Positions 9,028-17,279 of a stretch of DNA of 64,000 nucleotides are shown in pieces. A program made the position numbers and the translations under genes. The notes under the pieces were generated by a model. It ran no database searches, had not been told where the DNA came from, and saw only the letters and a program-made list of their open reading frames with translations. The stretch lies in contig NZ_LT707006.1 in assembly GCF_900155865.1 (NCBI RefSeq), positions 1,261,626 through 1,325,625 of the forward strand, read 5' to 3'. This DNA is from Bacteroides bouchesdurhonensis (lineage in GTDB: Bacteria; Bacteroidota; Bacteroidia; Bacteroidales; Bacteroidaceae). Positions within the stretch are counted from its first letter, which is position 1. Each line of letters starts with the position of its first letter.

Positions 9028-9095
9028 ATAAACGTAAGTTTTGTTTTTATAAATGCAAGTTGCATTTATAAAAACGCAAGTTTCGTTTATATAAT
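9028..9095. repeat. 33-bp perfect palindrome inside three imperfect ~20-bp tandem repeats
   Basis: Units beginning TATAAA and containing GTAAGTT or GCAAGTT repeat about every 20 bases from 9028. The middle unit forms a perfect palindrome (GTTTTTATAAATGCAA at 9043-9058, a single G, and its complement at 9060-9075). The rest of the gene-free stretch 8846-9298 is AT-rich, and no coding region is supported there. Confidence 0.6.
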
Positions 9096-9298
9096 CAAAA
9101 CTTGCAATTATAGATTTGTTCTAAGCAAGAAAAACTTCTCTATAGAGAGAAAGTAAGTTTATGATTAGTAGAGAAGAACTTATCTATTAATGAATTGGGC
9201 GAGAGATAAGGTTATTGTGAAATGTGATAAAGAATCGTCCGATTAAGGAATTACCGAATTGGGGCTAGTGAATAGATGGACGCAGATGTGAAGGGAAG

Positions 9299-9353
9299 CC
9301 TTCACCCTCTAATGACTAAGAATAAAGGGGTGTGAAGAGGTGAAGGACTTTTT
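9299..9353 (+). terminator. hairpin with T-tract on + strand, possible end of an unannotated transcript
   Basis: CCTTCACC (9299-9306) pairs with GGTGAAGG (9339-9346), followed by ACTTTTTG. No plus-strand gene lies upstream for 3.8 kb, so if it terminates anything it would be a non-coding transcript from the repeat-rich region. The 32-base loop weakens the case. Confidence 0.3.
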
Positions 9354-9362
9354 GTCTATAAT

Positions 9363-9392
9363 AGGAATTCCAGATGTTATTCCGGAATTCCT
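9363..9392 (-). terminator. hairpin downstream of DUF1349 gene
   Basis: AGGAATTCC (9363-9371) and GGAATTCCT (9384-9392) form a 9-bp stem 21 bases after the DUF1349 stop. No clear T-tract follows on the minus strand. Confidence 0.45.
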
Positions 9393-9412
9393 TTCTAAAA
9401 GATTATCAGTTC

Positions 9413-10078
9413 TTATTTATTTTGCTGTCTTTTAGCCCATTCCAATCTTCGTTGGTCAGGTAGTTGAGTTACTTTGAACTCTTCAAATGTAGCAGTAAAT
9501 CCATTTCCGTCGGGGCAAGCACCCATTAATCCGACCATTACGGGGCAGTTATCTTGTAACCAGCAGGTGCGCATCATAATATATTCTTTGTCATCACGTG
9601 AAAAGAAGATTTCTACTGCGTCTAACTTCCGGACTGCTTTGATCCAAATAGAACGTGGGGCATCCGGTAATTGTACTACACTCCAATCACTGGTGTGATG
9701 TGTTACTACAGCACTCACATTCTGTTTACCGTTTACGTATTCTACACCTGCCTTAATCCAGTTCTCATGATCGATGCGTAACATTAATCCCATTTGATCG
9801 AAGGTAGTCACATAGTTCCCGGTGATTTTTACTTTTGCTTCAAATTCTCCTCCATAGGTAGCATAATAAAAAGGACCGTCATCAACAGTGAATCCATAAT
9901 GTGAAATTCTCCAGAAGTCGGTTTTTGCCGGAACATCCATTACCAATGTTTTACCGTCTTTAATTTCCCATTGTTGAGGCTCATTCAGCCAGTTCATTTT
10001 ATCCAAACTTTGTGCCATAGTCGAAGTGGTGACCGTCAATAAAGCAATTGACAGTAATTTGAGTTTTAAATGTTTCAT
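9413..10078 (-). CDS. secreted DUF1349 (concanavalin-like) protein
   Basis: The 221-residue protein has a signal peptide cleaved near TMAQ/S (residues 22-23). The mature part reads as a DUF1349 beta-jellyroll: DFWRISHYGFTVDDGPFYY, GNYVTTFDQMGLMLRIDHENW, and the family's typical WIKAGVEYVNG, VVTHHTSDWS and FTATFEEFKV. DUF1349 has a concanavalin-like lectin/glucanase fold but no established enzyme activity; a carbohydrate-binding role outside the cytoplasm is a guess. It is monocistronic, with its own promoter (10111-10118) and a downstream hairpin, next to glycoside hydrolase genes. Confidence 0.85.
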   Translation of the reverse strand: MKHLKLKLLSIALLTVTTSTMAQSLDKMNWLNEPQQWEIKDGKTLVMDVPAKTDFWRISHYGFTVDDGPFYYATYGGEFEAKVKITGNYVTTFDQMGLMLRIDHENWIKAGVEYVNGKQNVSAVVTHHTSDWSVVQLPDAPRSIWIKAVRKLDAVEIFFSRDDKEYIMMRTCWLQDNCPVMVGLMGACPDGNGFTATFEEFKVTQLPDQRRLEWAKRQQNK

Positions 10079-10110
10079 GTATGTTTCTTATTTGTTTATC
10101 TTTGTGGGGG

Positions 10111-10118
10111 CAAAGATA
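10111..10118 (-). promoter_or_regulatory. -7 box of DUF1349 gene
   Basis: TATCTTTG on the minus strand, 33 bases before the start codon, with a TTGG about 17 bases upstream as -33. Confidence 0.55.
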
Positions 10119-10161
10119 AGTTATATGTACTATTCCAACTTCTCATATCAATGTTTGTTTG

Positions 10162-10854
10162 CTAGAACAAGGATAGCAGTTCACCGAAACGTTTTATCTG
10201 TTTCAGATGTTCATGCGTAAAAGTATCCACTATTTCGTGTTTCCACATCACCTCGAAGGGAATATGAACTCCGTATCCTCCCAAAGATAATACAGGCTGA
10301 ATATCTGATTTAAGAGAGTTGCCAATCATAACAAATTCGGAAGGATCTATTTGTAGAATCTTTAATAACCGAAGATATTCTTTCTCTGTTTTATCAGACA
10401 TTACTTCAATATGGTCAAAGTAAGAAGATAATTCAGAACGTTCCAACTTATTTTCTTGATCCAATAAATCCCCTTTTGTTGCGACAACTAGTTTATATTT
10501 ACCTTTTCCTTTCAAAACTTCTAATGTTTTCTTGACTTCTGGCAATAATTCAATTGGCATTTCTAATAATGACTTACCCAAATTAATTATTTTCTCGATA
10601 TCACAAGCTGAAATTCTTTGTTTGCTAACAAGCAGTGCAGTTTCAATCATTGAAATTGTAAATGCTTTCGCACCATATCCCAAGTATTTTAGATTCTTCA
10701 TTTCAGTTTGGAATAAGGCTGATGATATCTCTGGTGAAGTACCATAAGAATCCAATAAGGTTGTATATTGTTTTTCTACTTCTTGAAAAAAGGGCTCGTT
10801 ACTCCATAATGTGTCGTCTGCATCGAAAGCAATCACTTTGATAGAATTTTTCAT
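10162..10854 (-). CDS. HAD superfamily hydrolase (YjjG-like phosphatase)
   Basis: The protein opens with the HAD nucleophile motif FDADDTLW, a DxDxT loop in which the first Asp is the nucleophile. Motif II lies in KLVVATKGD, and motifs III/IV in SDKTEKEYLRLL and FVMIGNSLKSDI. The helical cap between about residues 18 and 95 marks subfamily I, as in small-metabolite phosphatases. The start at 10854 (MKNSIKVIAFDADD) is preferred over an in-frame ATG at 10884, which lies only about 20 bases from the predicted transcription start. The substrate is unknown. Confidence 0.85.
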   Translation of the reverse strand: MKNSIKVIAFDADDTLWSNEPFFQEVEKQYTTLLDSYGTSPEISSALFQTEMKNLKYLGYGAKAFTISMIETALLVSKQRISACDIEKIINLGKSLLEMPIELLPEVKKTLEVLKGKGKYKLVVATKGDLLDQENKLERSELSSYFDHIEVMSDKTEKEYLRLLKILQIDPSEFVMIGNSLKSDIQPVLSLGGYGVHIPFEVMWKHEIVDTFTHEHLKQIKRFGELLSLF

Positions 10855-10908
10855 TGTTTCTGTTATTGTTTTGTAGTTACTCAAATGGAAACGTTTGTAC
10901 TAATGGGG

Positions 10909-10916
10909 CAAAGTTA
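10909..10916 (-). promoter_or_regulatory. -7 box of HAD hydrolase gene
   Basis: TAACTTTG on the minus strand, about 55 bases before the chosen start codon. Confidence 0.5.
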
Positions 10917-10968
10917 GAGAAAAATAATAAATAAAAATGGATTTCTTGTTTTTGGAATTGATTTCGGT

Positions 10969-10997
10969 AGCATTTTCATAGAAATGCTCTATCTTTG
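10969..10997 (+). promoter_or_regulatory. promoter of Smr-domain gene with upstream inverted repeat
   Basis: A TATCTTTG -7 box at 10990-10997 is directly preceded by a perfect inverted repeat, AGCATTT-TCATAG-AAATGCT (10969-10988), which fills the spacer between -33 and -7. That position suits a repressor site. Confidence 0.45.
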
Positions 10998-11039
10998 TTA
11001 CTCATTATTAATTTGAACTTTAATAGGAGATATATAACG

Positions 11040-12104
11040 ATGAAAATAGGAGATAAAGTACGCTTTCTTAGTGAAGTAGGTGGGGGAGTCGTAACAGGAT
11101 TCAAAGGCAAAGATTTCGTTTTAGTAGAAGATGCAGACGGATTTGATATCCCGATGCCGATACGTGAGTGTGTAGTAATTGAAACAGATGATTATAATAT
11201 AAAGCGTAAGCCAAGCACGTCGGTCCCGAAACATGAAGAACCTGCGAAACCTGTGAAACCGGAAATGCCTATGGTACAACGCCAACCGGAAGTACGTGGC
11301 GGAGATACATTAAATGTATTGCTTGCTTATGTGCCCGAGGATGCAAAGTCAATGATGACTACCCCCTTTGAGACATATCTGGTAAATGATAGCAATTATT
11401 ATTTGTATTACACGTATATGAGTGCGGAAGGGACAGCCTGGAAAACCCGTTCGCATGGATTGATTGAACCGAATACAAAATTGTTGCTGGAAGAATTTAC
11501 TAAAGATATATTAAATGAAATGGAACATGTAGCAGTTCAGTTTATTGCTTTTAAAGACAGCAAACCTGCGGCAATCAAACCTGCTGTGAATGTGGAGTTG
11601 AGAATTGATACGGTGAAGTTTTATAAGTTGCATACATTCAGTCCTTCTGACTTTTTTGAAGAACCTGCGCTAATTTACGATATAGTCAAAGGCGATATGC
11701 CGGCTAAACAGGTATATGTATCGGCGGAAGAACTTCAAACGGTTTTATTGCAAAAAAAATCTATTGATAAACCTAAGTCACAGCCTGTCGTAAAGCCAAA
11801 CCGGGGACATGATGGAAAAAGTGGAATAATTGAGATCGATCTTCATATCGATTCGTTGCTGGATGATATTACAGGAATGAGTAACAGCGAAATATTGAAT
11901 TATCAACTGGATAAATTTCGTGAAGTGATGGAGGCATATAAGAATAAGCGTGAGCAAAAGATAGTCTTTATACATGGTAAAGGAGATGGAGTACTTCGGA
12001 AAGCAGTGCTTGATGAACTGAAGCGGAAATATAGTAGTTGTCGTTATCAGGATGCTTCTTTTCAGGAATATGGATTTGGTGCTACAATGGTGACTATTAA
12101 ATAA
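11040..12104 (+). CDS. DUF2027 and Smr domain protein
   Basis: The 354-residue protein starts at ATG 11040 ([10 protein letters not shown]), preceded by AGGAG, rather than at an upstream in-frame codon at 10995. The N-terminal ~65 residues form an SH3-like [20 protein letters not shown] module. The central DUF2027 domain reads [17 protein letters not shown] and onward. The C-terminal Smr domain has DLHIDSLL and [12 protein letters not shown], the DLH and HGxGxGxLR motifs of MutS2-type Smr endonucleases. This is the usual Bacteroidetes Smr architecture. A role in DNA or RNA cleavage, perhaps in ribosome rescue or recombination, is inferred from the domain only. Confidence 0.88.
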   Translation: MKIGDKVRFLSEVGGGVVTGFKGKDFVLVEDADGFDIPMPIRECVVIETDDYNIKRKPSTSVPKHEEPAKPVKPEMPMVQRQPEVRGGDTLNVLLAYVPEDAKSMMTTPFETYLVNDSNYYLYYTYMSAEGTAWKTRSHGLIEPNTKLLLEEFTKDILNEMEHVAVQFIAFKDSKPAAIKPAVNVELRIDTVKFYKLHTFSPSDFFEEPALIYDIVKGDMPAKQVYVSAEELQTVLLQKKSIDKPKSQPVVKPNRGHDGKSGIIEIDLHIDSLLDDITGMSNSEILNYQLDKFREVMEAYKNKREQKIVFIHGKGDGVLRKAVLDELKRKYSSCRYQDASFQEYGFGATMVTIK

Positions 12105-12142
12105 ACACAAGTTTTTGCCTTATTAATAATACTGTGAATTGC

Positions 12143-14437
12143 ATGAGAAGAAATAGATTACTGAAGCGGTTGGCTCTAGTAGCTTTGGAAGTATTTTCTA
12201 TATCATTATCAGCTATGGCTGGTAACAAACCATCCGGCCTGATGACCGACTTGATAGAACATACCGACCGTACCTGGAACAATGGATATGTTTCCAGTCT
12301 TCCGGTTTGGAAGCTTGATTCTGCTATTGAATCACTTCAATATGCTGCTATTCGTTCAATGTATCCTGCCTTTTCATGGATCGTTCCGGGAGAAGCACAG
12401 AATACACATCAAATTGCTTATCGACTGATTGTTGCGGATAATCTGTCCGATGCAACTTCCGGAAAGGGGAATGTGTGGGATAGTGGTGAAGTAAAGAACG
12501 GACAGTCGGTTGCTGTTTTATATGGAGGTGAAGCTCTGAGACCTGATAAGACTTATTTCTGGCGAGTGAAGACTGTGACAGATACAGAAGGGGAGAGTGA
12601 ATGGTCGGGAGTGAAAGCTTTCCGCACTGCCGGGAGCTTATCCGAATATGCGACAGCCTACTATCCACAGGTAAAAACAATGGAATCTCCGGCTGCTGTG
12701 AAAAATCTCTCCACTAATGCGTGTCTGGTTGATTTTGGAACTGATGCTTTCGCCCAATTGGTTTTAACGTTTACGTCAGTGAACGAGTCTGATTCGGTAA
12801 CTATACATTTGGGAGAGTGTTTGGAAAACGGGCATGTACTGCGTAATCCGGGACAATCGACCATTCGATATCGGCGTTGCCAGTTAGGATTACTGAAAGG
12901 AACTCATACTTATCGGATTAAAATAGAAAAGGATGGCAGAAATACTGGAAAGGCGGCAGTGTTGATGCAGGAATATATCGGTGAAGTATTACCATTCCGG
13001 TATTGTGAAATTGAGGGATACAATGAGTCTCAATCACCTGTTTCTATCGTTCGTGAAGTGGTGCACTATCCGTTTGACGAGACGGCTTCTTCTTTCCGTT
13101 CTTCTGATGATATCTTAAATCAGGTATGGAAACTATGTAAATATTCTATTCGTGCAACCTCATTTGCCGGAATCTATGTGGATGGAGATCGTGAACGAAT
13201 CCCTTATGAAGCAGATGCATTGATTAATCAGCTTTGCCATTATGGTGTGGATCGAGAGTATTCGATGGCACGCCGTTCGCATGAATATCTGTTACAGCAT
13301 CCTACTTGGCCTACCGAATGGATTCTTCAGGCTGTGTTGATTGCTTGGCAGGACTATCTGTATACAGGAGACTGCCGTTCGCTCAAAGCCAGCTATGAAC
13401 AACTGAAACCTCGACTCCTGTTGTCACTCCGTGAAAAGAATGGGCTGATAAGTACAAGTACCGGATTGCAAACTCCGGAGTTTATTTCATCCATTCGTAT
13501 GAATGGGCAGATTAGAGACATTGTGGATTGGCCTCATACCAAGCCGGACAGTAAACTATGGGATGTAATGGGAGAGTCGGACGGATTTGTTTTCACTGAT
13601 TATAATGCAGTAACGAATGCTTATCATTATGAAGCTTTAAGATTGATGGGGCAGATAGCAGACGTTCTGGAAAAGTCGGAGGATGCTGAATTGTATACTT
13701 CGGAAGCAAAGAATTTCAGGAAGTTGTTTATCCGTTCATTCTTTAATACGAGCAAAGGATATTTTATGGATGGGCTCTCGGCAGATACAGACCATGCTTC
13801 ATTACATGGCAATATGTTTCCGCTAGCTTTCGGTCTGGTGCCGAAAGGAAAAGAACAGGGAGTAATTAATTTCATCCGCACTAGGGGAATGGCGTGTAGC
13901 GTTTATGGTTCACAATTTCTAATGGATGCCTTATACAAAGCAAATGATGCGGAATATGCATTACAAATGCTGACCAAGACAGATGATAGAAGTTGGTATA
14001 ATATGATTCGTGTCGGTTCTACTATATCCTTGGAAGCCTGGGATAATAAATATAAGACGAATCAGGATTGGAATCATGCCTGGGGAGCAGCTCCAGCCAA
14101 TATCATTCCACGTCATCTGATGGGGGTGGAACCATTAACGCCCGGTTTTGGAACAGTTCGTATCAAACCTCAATTGGGATCATTAGAGTGGGCGGAGGCA
14201 ACTGTTCCAACCATTCGTGGAAAGGTCCGGATAGCTGTCAAAAATAAGAGTGAAGAGTATTCTCTAAAAGTCTCTATTCCGGCTAATATGGATGCCGAGG
14301 TTTATTTGCCACTTCCTTCCGGTAAATATAAAGTTATGATGAACGGAACTCCGGTAAAGGCTACTCGAGTGAAGGGAGAACCATATTTGTCTGTTGGAAA
14401 GATTGGTTCCGGTACTTATTCTTTCTTAATAAATTGA
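12143..14437 (+). CDS. secreted GH78-like alpha-L-rhamnosidase
   Basis: The 764-residue protein has an N-terminal signal sequence (RLLKRLALVALEVFS with ISLSAMA before the cleavage site). A fibronectin-like N domain follows (YFWRVKTVTDTEGESEWSG), then a beta-sandwich (DFGTDAFAQLVLTF, VTIHLGECLENG), and the (alpha/alpha)6 rhamnosidase barrel from about residue 310. VDGDRERIPYEADA (about 346-359) holds the conserved acidic residues at the site where classical GH78 has DxxxRxxxxxxxD. A C-terminal sandwich ends with PTIRGKVRIAVKN. ATG at 12143 is used because the codon at 12134 is GTG. It lies 38 bases after the Smr gene, with no obvious functional link. Substrate is inferred from the family. Confidence 0.85.
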   Translation: MRRNRLLKRLALVALEVFSISLSAMAGNKPSGLMTDLIEHTDRTWNNGYVSSLPVWKLDSAIESLQYAAIRSMYPAFSWIVPGEAQNTHQIAYRLIVADNLSDATSGKGNVWDSGEVKNGQSVAVLYGGEALRPDKTYFWRVKTVTDTEGESEWSGVKAFRTAGSLSEYATAYYPQVKTMESPAAVKNLSTNACLVDFGTDAFAQLVLTFTSVNESDSVTIHLGECLENGHVLRNPGQSTIRYRRCQLGLLKGTHTYRIKIEKDGRNTGKAAVLMQEYIGEVLPFRYCEIEGYNESQSPVSIVREVVHYPFDETASSFRSSDDILNQVWKLCKYSIRATSFAGIYVDGDRERIPYEADALINQLCHYGVDREYSMARRSHEYLLQHPTWPTEWILQAVLIAWQDYLYTGDCRSLKASYEQLKPRLLLSLREKNGLISTSTGLQTPEFISSIRMNGQIRDIVDWPHTKPDSKLWDVMGESDGFVFTDYNAVTNAYHYEALRLMGQIADVLEKSEDAELYTSEAKNFRKLFIRSFFNTSKGYFMDGLSADTDHASLHGNMFPLAFGLVPKGKEQGVINFIRTRGMACSVYGSQFLMDALYKANDAEYALQMLTKTDDRSWYNMIRVGSTISLEAWDNKYKTNQDWNHAWGAAPANIIPRHLMGVEPLTPGFGTVRIKPQLGSLEWAEATVPTIRGKVRIAVKNKSEEYSLKVSIPANMDAEVYLPLPSGKYKVMMNGTPVKATRVKGEPYLSVGKIGSGTYSFLIN

Positions 14438-14441
14438 TTAT

Positions 14442-15050
14442 TCAGAATGATACAGAGCAAAAGAATGTTACCAGAAAGGGTACGCTAAAGTCTACAATGA
14501 AACCATGAAAGATGGAAATGATGACAAATTCCTGTCCTGAATAACGGGTGATAATGGGAAGTGTTGTATCCATGGTGGTGGCTCCTCCCACAGATATAGG
14601 AGCTAGTTTACCGAAGTATTTCACTAATAAAGGTGCACCTAACAAGGCTATTATTTCACGCATAATATTAGAAAGGAGTGCGATCGTTCCTAATTCCGCT
14701 CCTTTGTATTCGGTAATAAAGATACTGGATAGTGAATAGTATCCAAATCCGGCTCCTACAGCCATACAATCTAAAGGAGTACGCTGACTCATGAAAAATC
14801 CTGCAACGGCACAACCGGCCAATGTTCCTAGTATAGTTATAATGGGCAGAAAAACTAGGCGAGGATTCAATGACCGGAAACTTTTCAATGTTTTCGGGTC
14901 ATTACCGATACTGATACCTACACAAAACATCAATCCGCAAAGAGCATAATAACTGAGATTGCTATCAGAGAAATTGAACGGAATGAGATGATAGAGACCG
15001 CAAAGAGTACCTATGATGAAAAAGGATACAATGATTAGGCTGCCTTTCAT
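14442..15050 (-). CDS. LysO-type lysine exporter, C-terminal subunit
   Basis: The 202-residue membrane protein has about six hydrophobic segments and matches the C-terminal part of the LysO (DUF340/YbjE) lysine exporter: CVGISIGNDPKTLKSF, LDCMAVGAGFGYYSLSSIFI and ELGTIALLSNIMREIIALLG. In E. coli LysO is one polypeptide of about 300 residues. Here it is two genes overlapping by four bases (15047-15050), so they are translationally coupled and probably form one transporter. It exports L-lysine or toxic analogues in characterised homologues. The gene ends five bases from the convergent rhamnosidase gene. Confidence 0.8.
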   Translation of the reverse strand: MKGSLIIVSFFIIGTLCGLYHLIPFNFSDSNLSYYALCGLMFCVGISIGNDPKTLKSFRSLNPRLVFLPIITILGTLAGCAVAGFFMSQRTPLDCMAVGAGFGYYSLSSIFITEYKGAELGTIALLSNIMREIIALLGAPLLVKYFGKLAPISVGGATTMDTTLPIITRYSGQEFVIISIFHGFIVDFSVPFLVTFFCSVSF

Positions 15051-15334
15051 GCTTTTTCCTCCTTATTTCTGTTCCTTATGTATAATAGGTACCAAAGTCC
15101 CCATGCTAATAAAGTACTGCCGATAACTGCAGCCAAAGTTATGGTCAGTGCTTCAAGCCCCAACGTATGTAACCCATTCATGATGGCTTTGTTGTCTCCT
15201 ACGTCTATCCCGAGTAGGAAGAGCAACAGCCATATCAGAAAGGTAATAATCTTGTGTATCCATGTCAGCCGTTTGCTACGTAGCAGGTAGCCGATAAGCA
15301 TACCTGACAGCATGATTCCTATAATAATGAACAT
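15047..15334 (-). CDS. LysO-type exporter, N-terminal subunit
   Basis: The 95-residue protein has three predicted membrane helices (MFIIIGIMLSGMLIGYLL, TFLIWLLLFLLGIDVG and the LGLEALTITLAAVIGSTLLA helix) and matches the N-terminal portion of LysO, including the IDVGDNKAIM segment. It is upstream of and overlaps the C-terminal half. The arrangement is a genuine split, not a frameshift, because the second gene has its own ATG within an overlapping ATGA. Confidence 0.78.
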   Translation of the reverse strand: MFIIIGIMLSGMLIGYLLRSKRLTWIHKIITFLIWLLLFLLGIDVGDNKAIMNGLHTLGLEALTITLAAVIGSTLLAWGLWYLLYIRNRNKEEKA

Positions 15335-15405
15335 AATTTCTTGCTTTTGGCTGCAAAGATAATATTAATATCGTCTCCAATAATCCGGGAAGCGGATCGT
15401 TTTGC

Positions 15406-15706
15406 TTACTTCAGTACTACTGTTTTTGTACTAATCCCTAGCTCTTCCGCTACCTGTGCATAACTTTGCTTTTTTGACTAGGATAAAACAGTAATCTTCG
15501 ATATTTCTCACCTCGAGTAAAGTACTACGTTGTTTCCAAAGTTTCAGAAATACATCGAGTACAATTTCCTGCGACCATTCTTCCCTTTTTACATAGTAAT
15601 AAGCTATACGGAAGAGCCGATCGTATGTTATAAAAACCGCGGAAAACACTTTGTGAGTTCTGCTCCTTTGTTTGCGTAATAACTTTCTGACTTCTGATCC
15701 GATCAT
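15406..15706 (-). pseudogene. ECF sigma factor remnant
   Basis: The readable frame (15706-15431) encodes sigma region 2: FSAVFITYDRLFRIAYYYVK, then EEWSQEIVLDVFLKLWKQ and EVRNIEDYCFILVKKA. In an intact ECF factor about 50 residues would separate this from region 4. Here the DNA runs directly into a second frame encoding SYAQVAEELGISTKTVVLK and a stop at 15406-15408, which is the start of the region 4 helix-turn-helix. So the linker has been deleted with a frameshift, and the rest of region 4 is gone. Bacteroides ECF factors often control SusC/D loci, but no such partner is present here. Confidence 0.75.
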
Positions 15707-15727
15707 CCGTGATTCTTTTTATAGGGT

Positions 15728-16861
15728 TTATTCTTCGACAAAAAGCAAATCTCTCATAATGCTGTCGGATATGAAAATTCCCTCTCGGGTGAGGCGTAAA
15801 GTGTTGTCTCGTTCAGATAACTTTCCACTTTTTACATAAGGAACAGCCATTTTCCGGCAGTAATTCAAGAACTCCGGACCGTATTCTTGTTCGAGCTTGT
15901 CTAATGGTATGCCCCACATGGTGCGGATGGAAGTAATGACTAGTTCATTGTAAGCAGTGGCTTTATCACGTACTTCGGTTTCGAAACGTCGTGCTTCTTT
16001 TTCTATCCCTTCTATATAATCATTGATGGAGGCTACGTTCCATTCACGTGTGTGCCCATTGAAAGAATGTGCTGACGGACCGCATCCCAAATAGGGGATA
16101 CCTTTCCAATAAGAAGTATTGTGGCGGGAATACTTCCCCGGCTGGCAAAAGTTGGATATTTCATAATGTTCATATCCCGCAGTTTTCAACCGGTCTATCA
16201 AAATAGAGAAGAAGTTTACACTACTTTCTTCGTCTACTTCCTGCACTTGATGTTGCTGCAACATAATATATATAGGTGTACCTTCTTCATAAGTCAGGTG
16301 ATAGGCAGAAATATGCTCTGGTTGTAGGTCGATGGCTTGTTGTAAGTCATGTTCCCATTGTCCGGCTGTTTCACCAGGCAGACCGTAAATTAGGTCAATG
16401 CTTATATTCTTAAATCCTGCTTCGCGACTTCTCTTTACTGCTTCTATGGCTTGAGAAGCACTGTGTCGTCGTTTAAGTAGTTTGAGAGTTGATTCATTGA
16501 ATGTCTGTATCCCCATGCTGATACGATTGAAAGGAAAAGAAGCAAGTATTTGAAGATAATCGTTGGATAGGTCGTCGGGATTGGCTTCCAATGTAATTTC
16601 TTTGCAGTTGCCGATGTCGTAATGTGTACGGATAGTATTGAATATCAGCTGAAAATTATCTTCTTCCAGTTGTGAAGGTGTTCCTCCACCGAAGTAGATC
16701 GTTTCTATTGGCTCTCCTTTCAGGTATTCTTTTCGCATTTCCAATTCATGACAAAGTGCCTTTACATAGCTCGTTCTGAGTTCATTATGCGTAGTTGAGT
16801 AAAAATCACAGTAAATACACCGGGTTTTGCAGAAAGGAATGTGGAGATAGATACCTGCCAT
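15728..16861 (-). CDS. hemW: radical SAM heme chaperone HemW
   Basis: The 377-residue protein begins MAGIYLHIPFCKTRCIYCDF, containing the CxxxCxxC [4Fe-4S] ligands and the HIPFC signature of the HemW/HemN family. FGGGTPSQL, ITLEANPDDL, MGIQTFNESTLKLLKRRH and ISIDLIYGLPGETAGQW follow in the usual order. The C-terminal HemN domain includes YEISNFCQPGKYSRHNTSYW. HemW inserts heme into target proteins and lacks coproporphyrinogen oxidase activity. The 16861 start is chosen over 16954 because the family begins a few residues before HIPFC. The neighbours do not add information. Confidence 0.93.
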   Translation of the reverse strand: MAGIYLHIPFCKTRCIYCDFYSTTHNELRTSYVKALCHELEMRKEYLKGEPIETIYFGGGTPSQLEEDNFQLIFNTIRTHYDIGNCKEITLEANPDDLSNDYLQILASFPFNRISMGIQTFNESTLKLLKRRHSASQAIEAVKRSREAGFKNISIDLIYGLPGETAGQWEHDLQQAIDLQPEHISAYHLTYEEGTPIYIMLQQHQVQEVDEESSVNFFSILIDRLKTAGYEHYEISNFCQPGKYSRHNTSYWKGIPYLGCGPSAHSFNGHTREWNVASINDYIEGIEKEARRFETEVRDKATAYNELVITSIRTMWGIPLDKLEQEYGPEFLNYCRKMAVPYVKSGKLSERDNTLRLTREGIFISDSIMRDLLFVEE

Positions 16862-17110
16862 ATGAATCAGTTGGTTAATGTGGTTGGCAAATTTAGATAA
16901 ATATTCCGATACTTGCAAACAATAAACTGCCATTAGAGGAAAGGTCTGGAACATTGAAATTCGTCTTGGCTCTTTTGTTACTGGATATTCTTTAAAAAAT
17001 AATAGAAATGCGATCGGGTTAATTCAAAACGATGCAAGAATAAATCGTATATATGGTAGTTGTTAATGTCTTGGAAACAGGTTATATAATCAAAAAAATA
17101 CCAGATACAC

Positions 17111-17141
17111 TTGTGAGGGTTCGGTAAATTATCTAATTTTG
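17111..17141 (+). promoter_or_regulatory. promoter of the oxidoreductase gene
   Basis: TTG at 17111-17113, a 20-base spacer and TAATTTTG at 17134-17141. The untranslated leader would be about 130 bases. The rest of the 418-base gap (16862-17279) shows no coding or structural feature. Confidence 0.55.
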
Positions 17142-17279
17142 CGTTTATGATTAAGAACCATTGCTATCATTTTGGGGCTCAGTTATTTGTTTGACAATTG
17201 CTAGTTTGCAAGCAATTATTATAAGAGCCTGTTATTTTCAAACTCTTTTTATTTAAGTGAAACTTTAGATAATAATATT

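Noticed and set aside
12134..12142. GTG start three codons upstream of the rhamnosidase ATG
   Set aside because: An ATG with a normal signal peptide follows at 12143.
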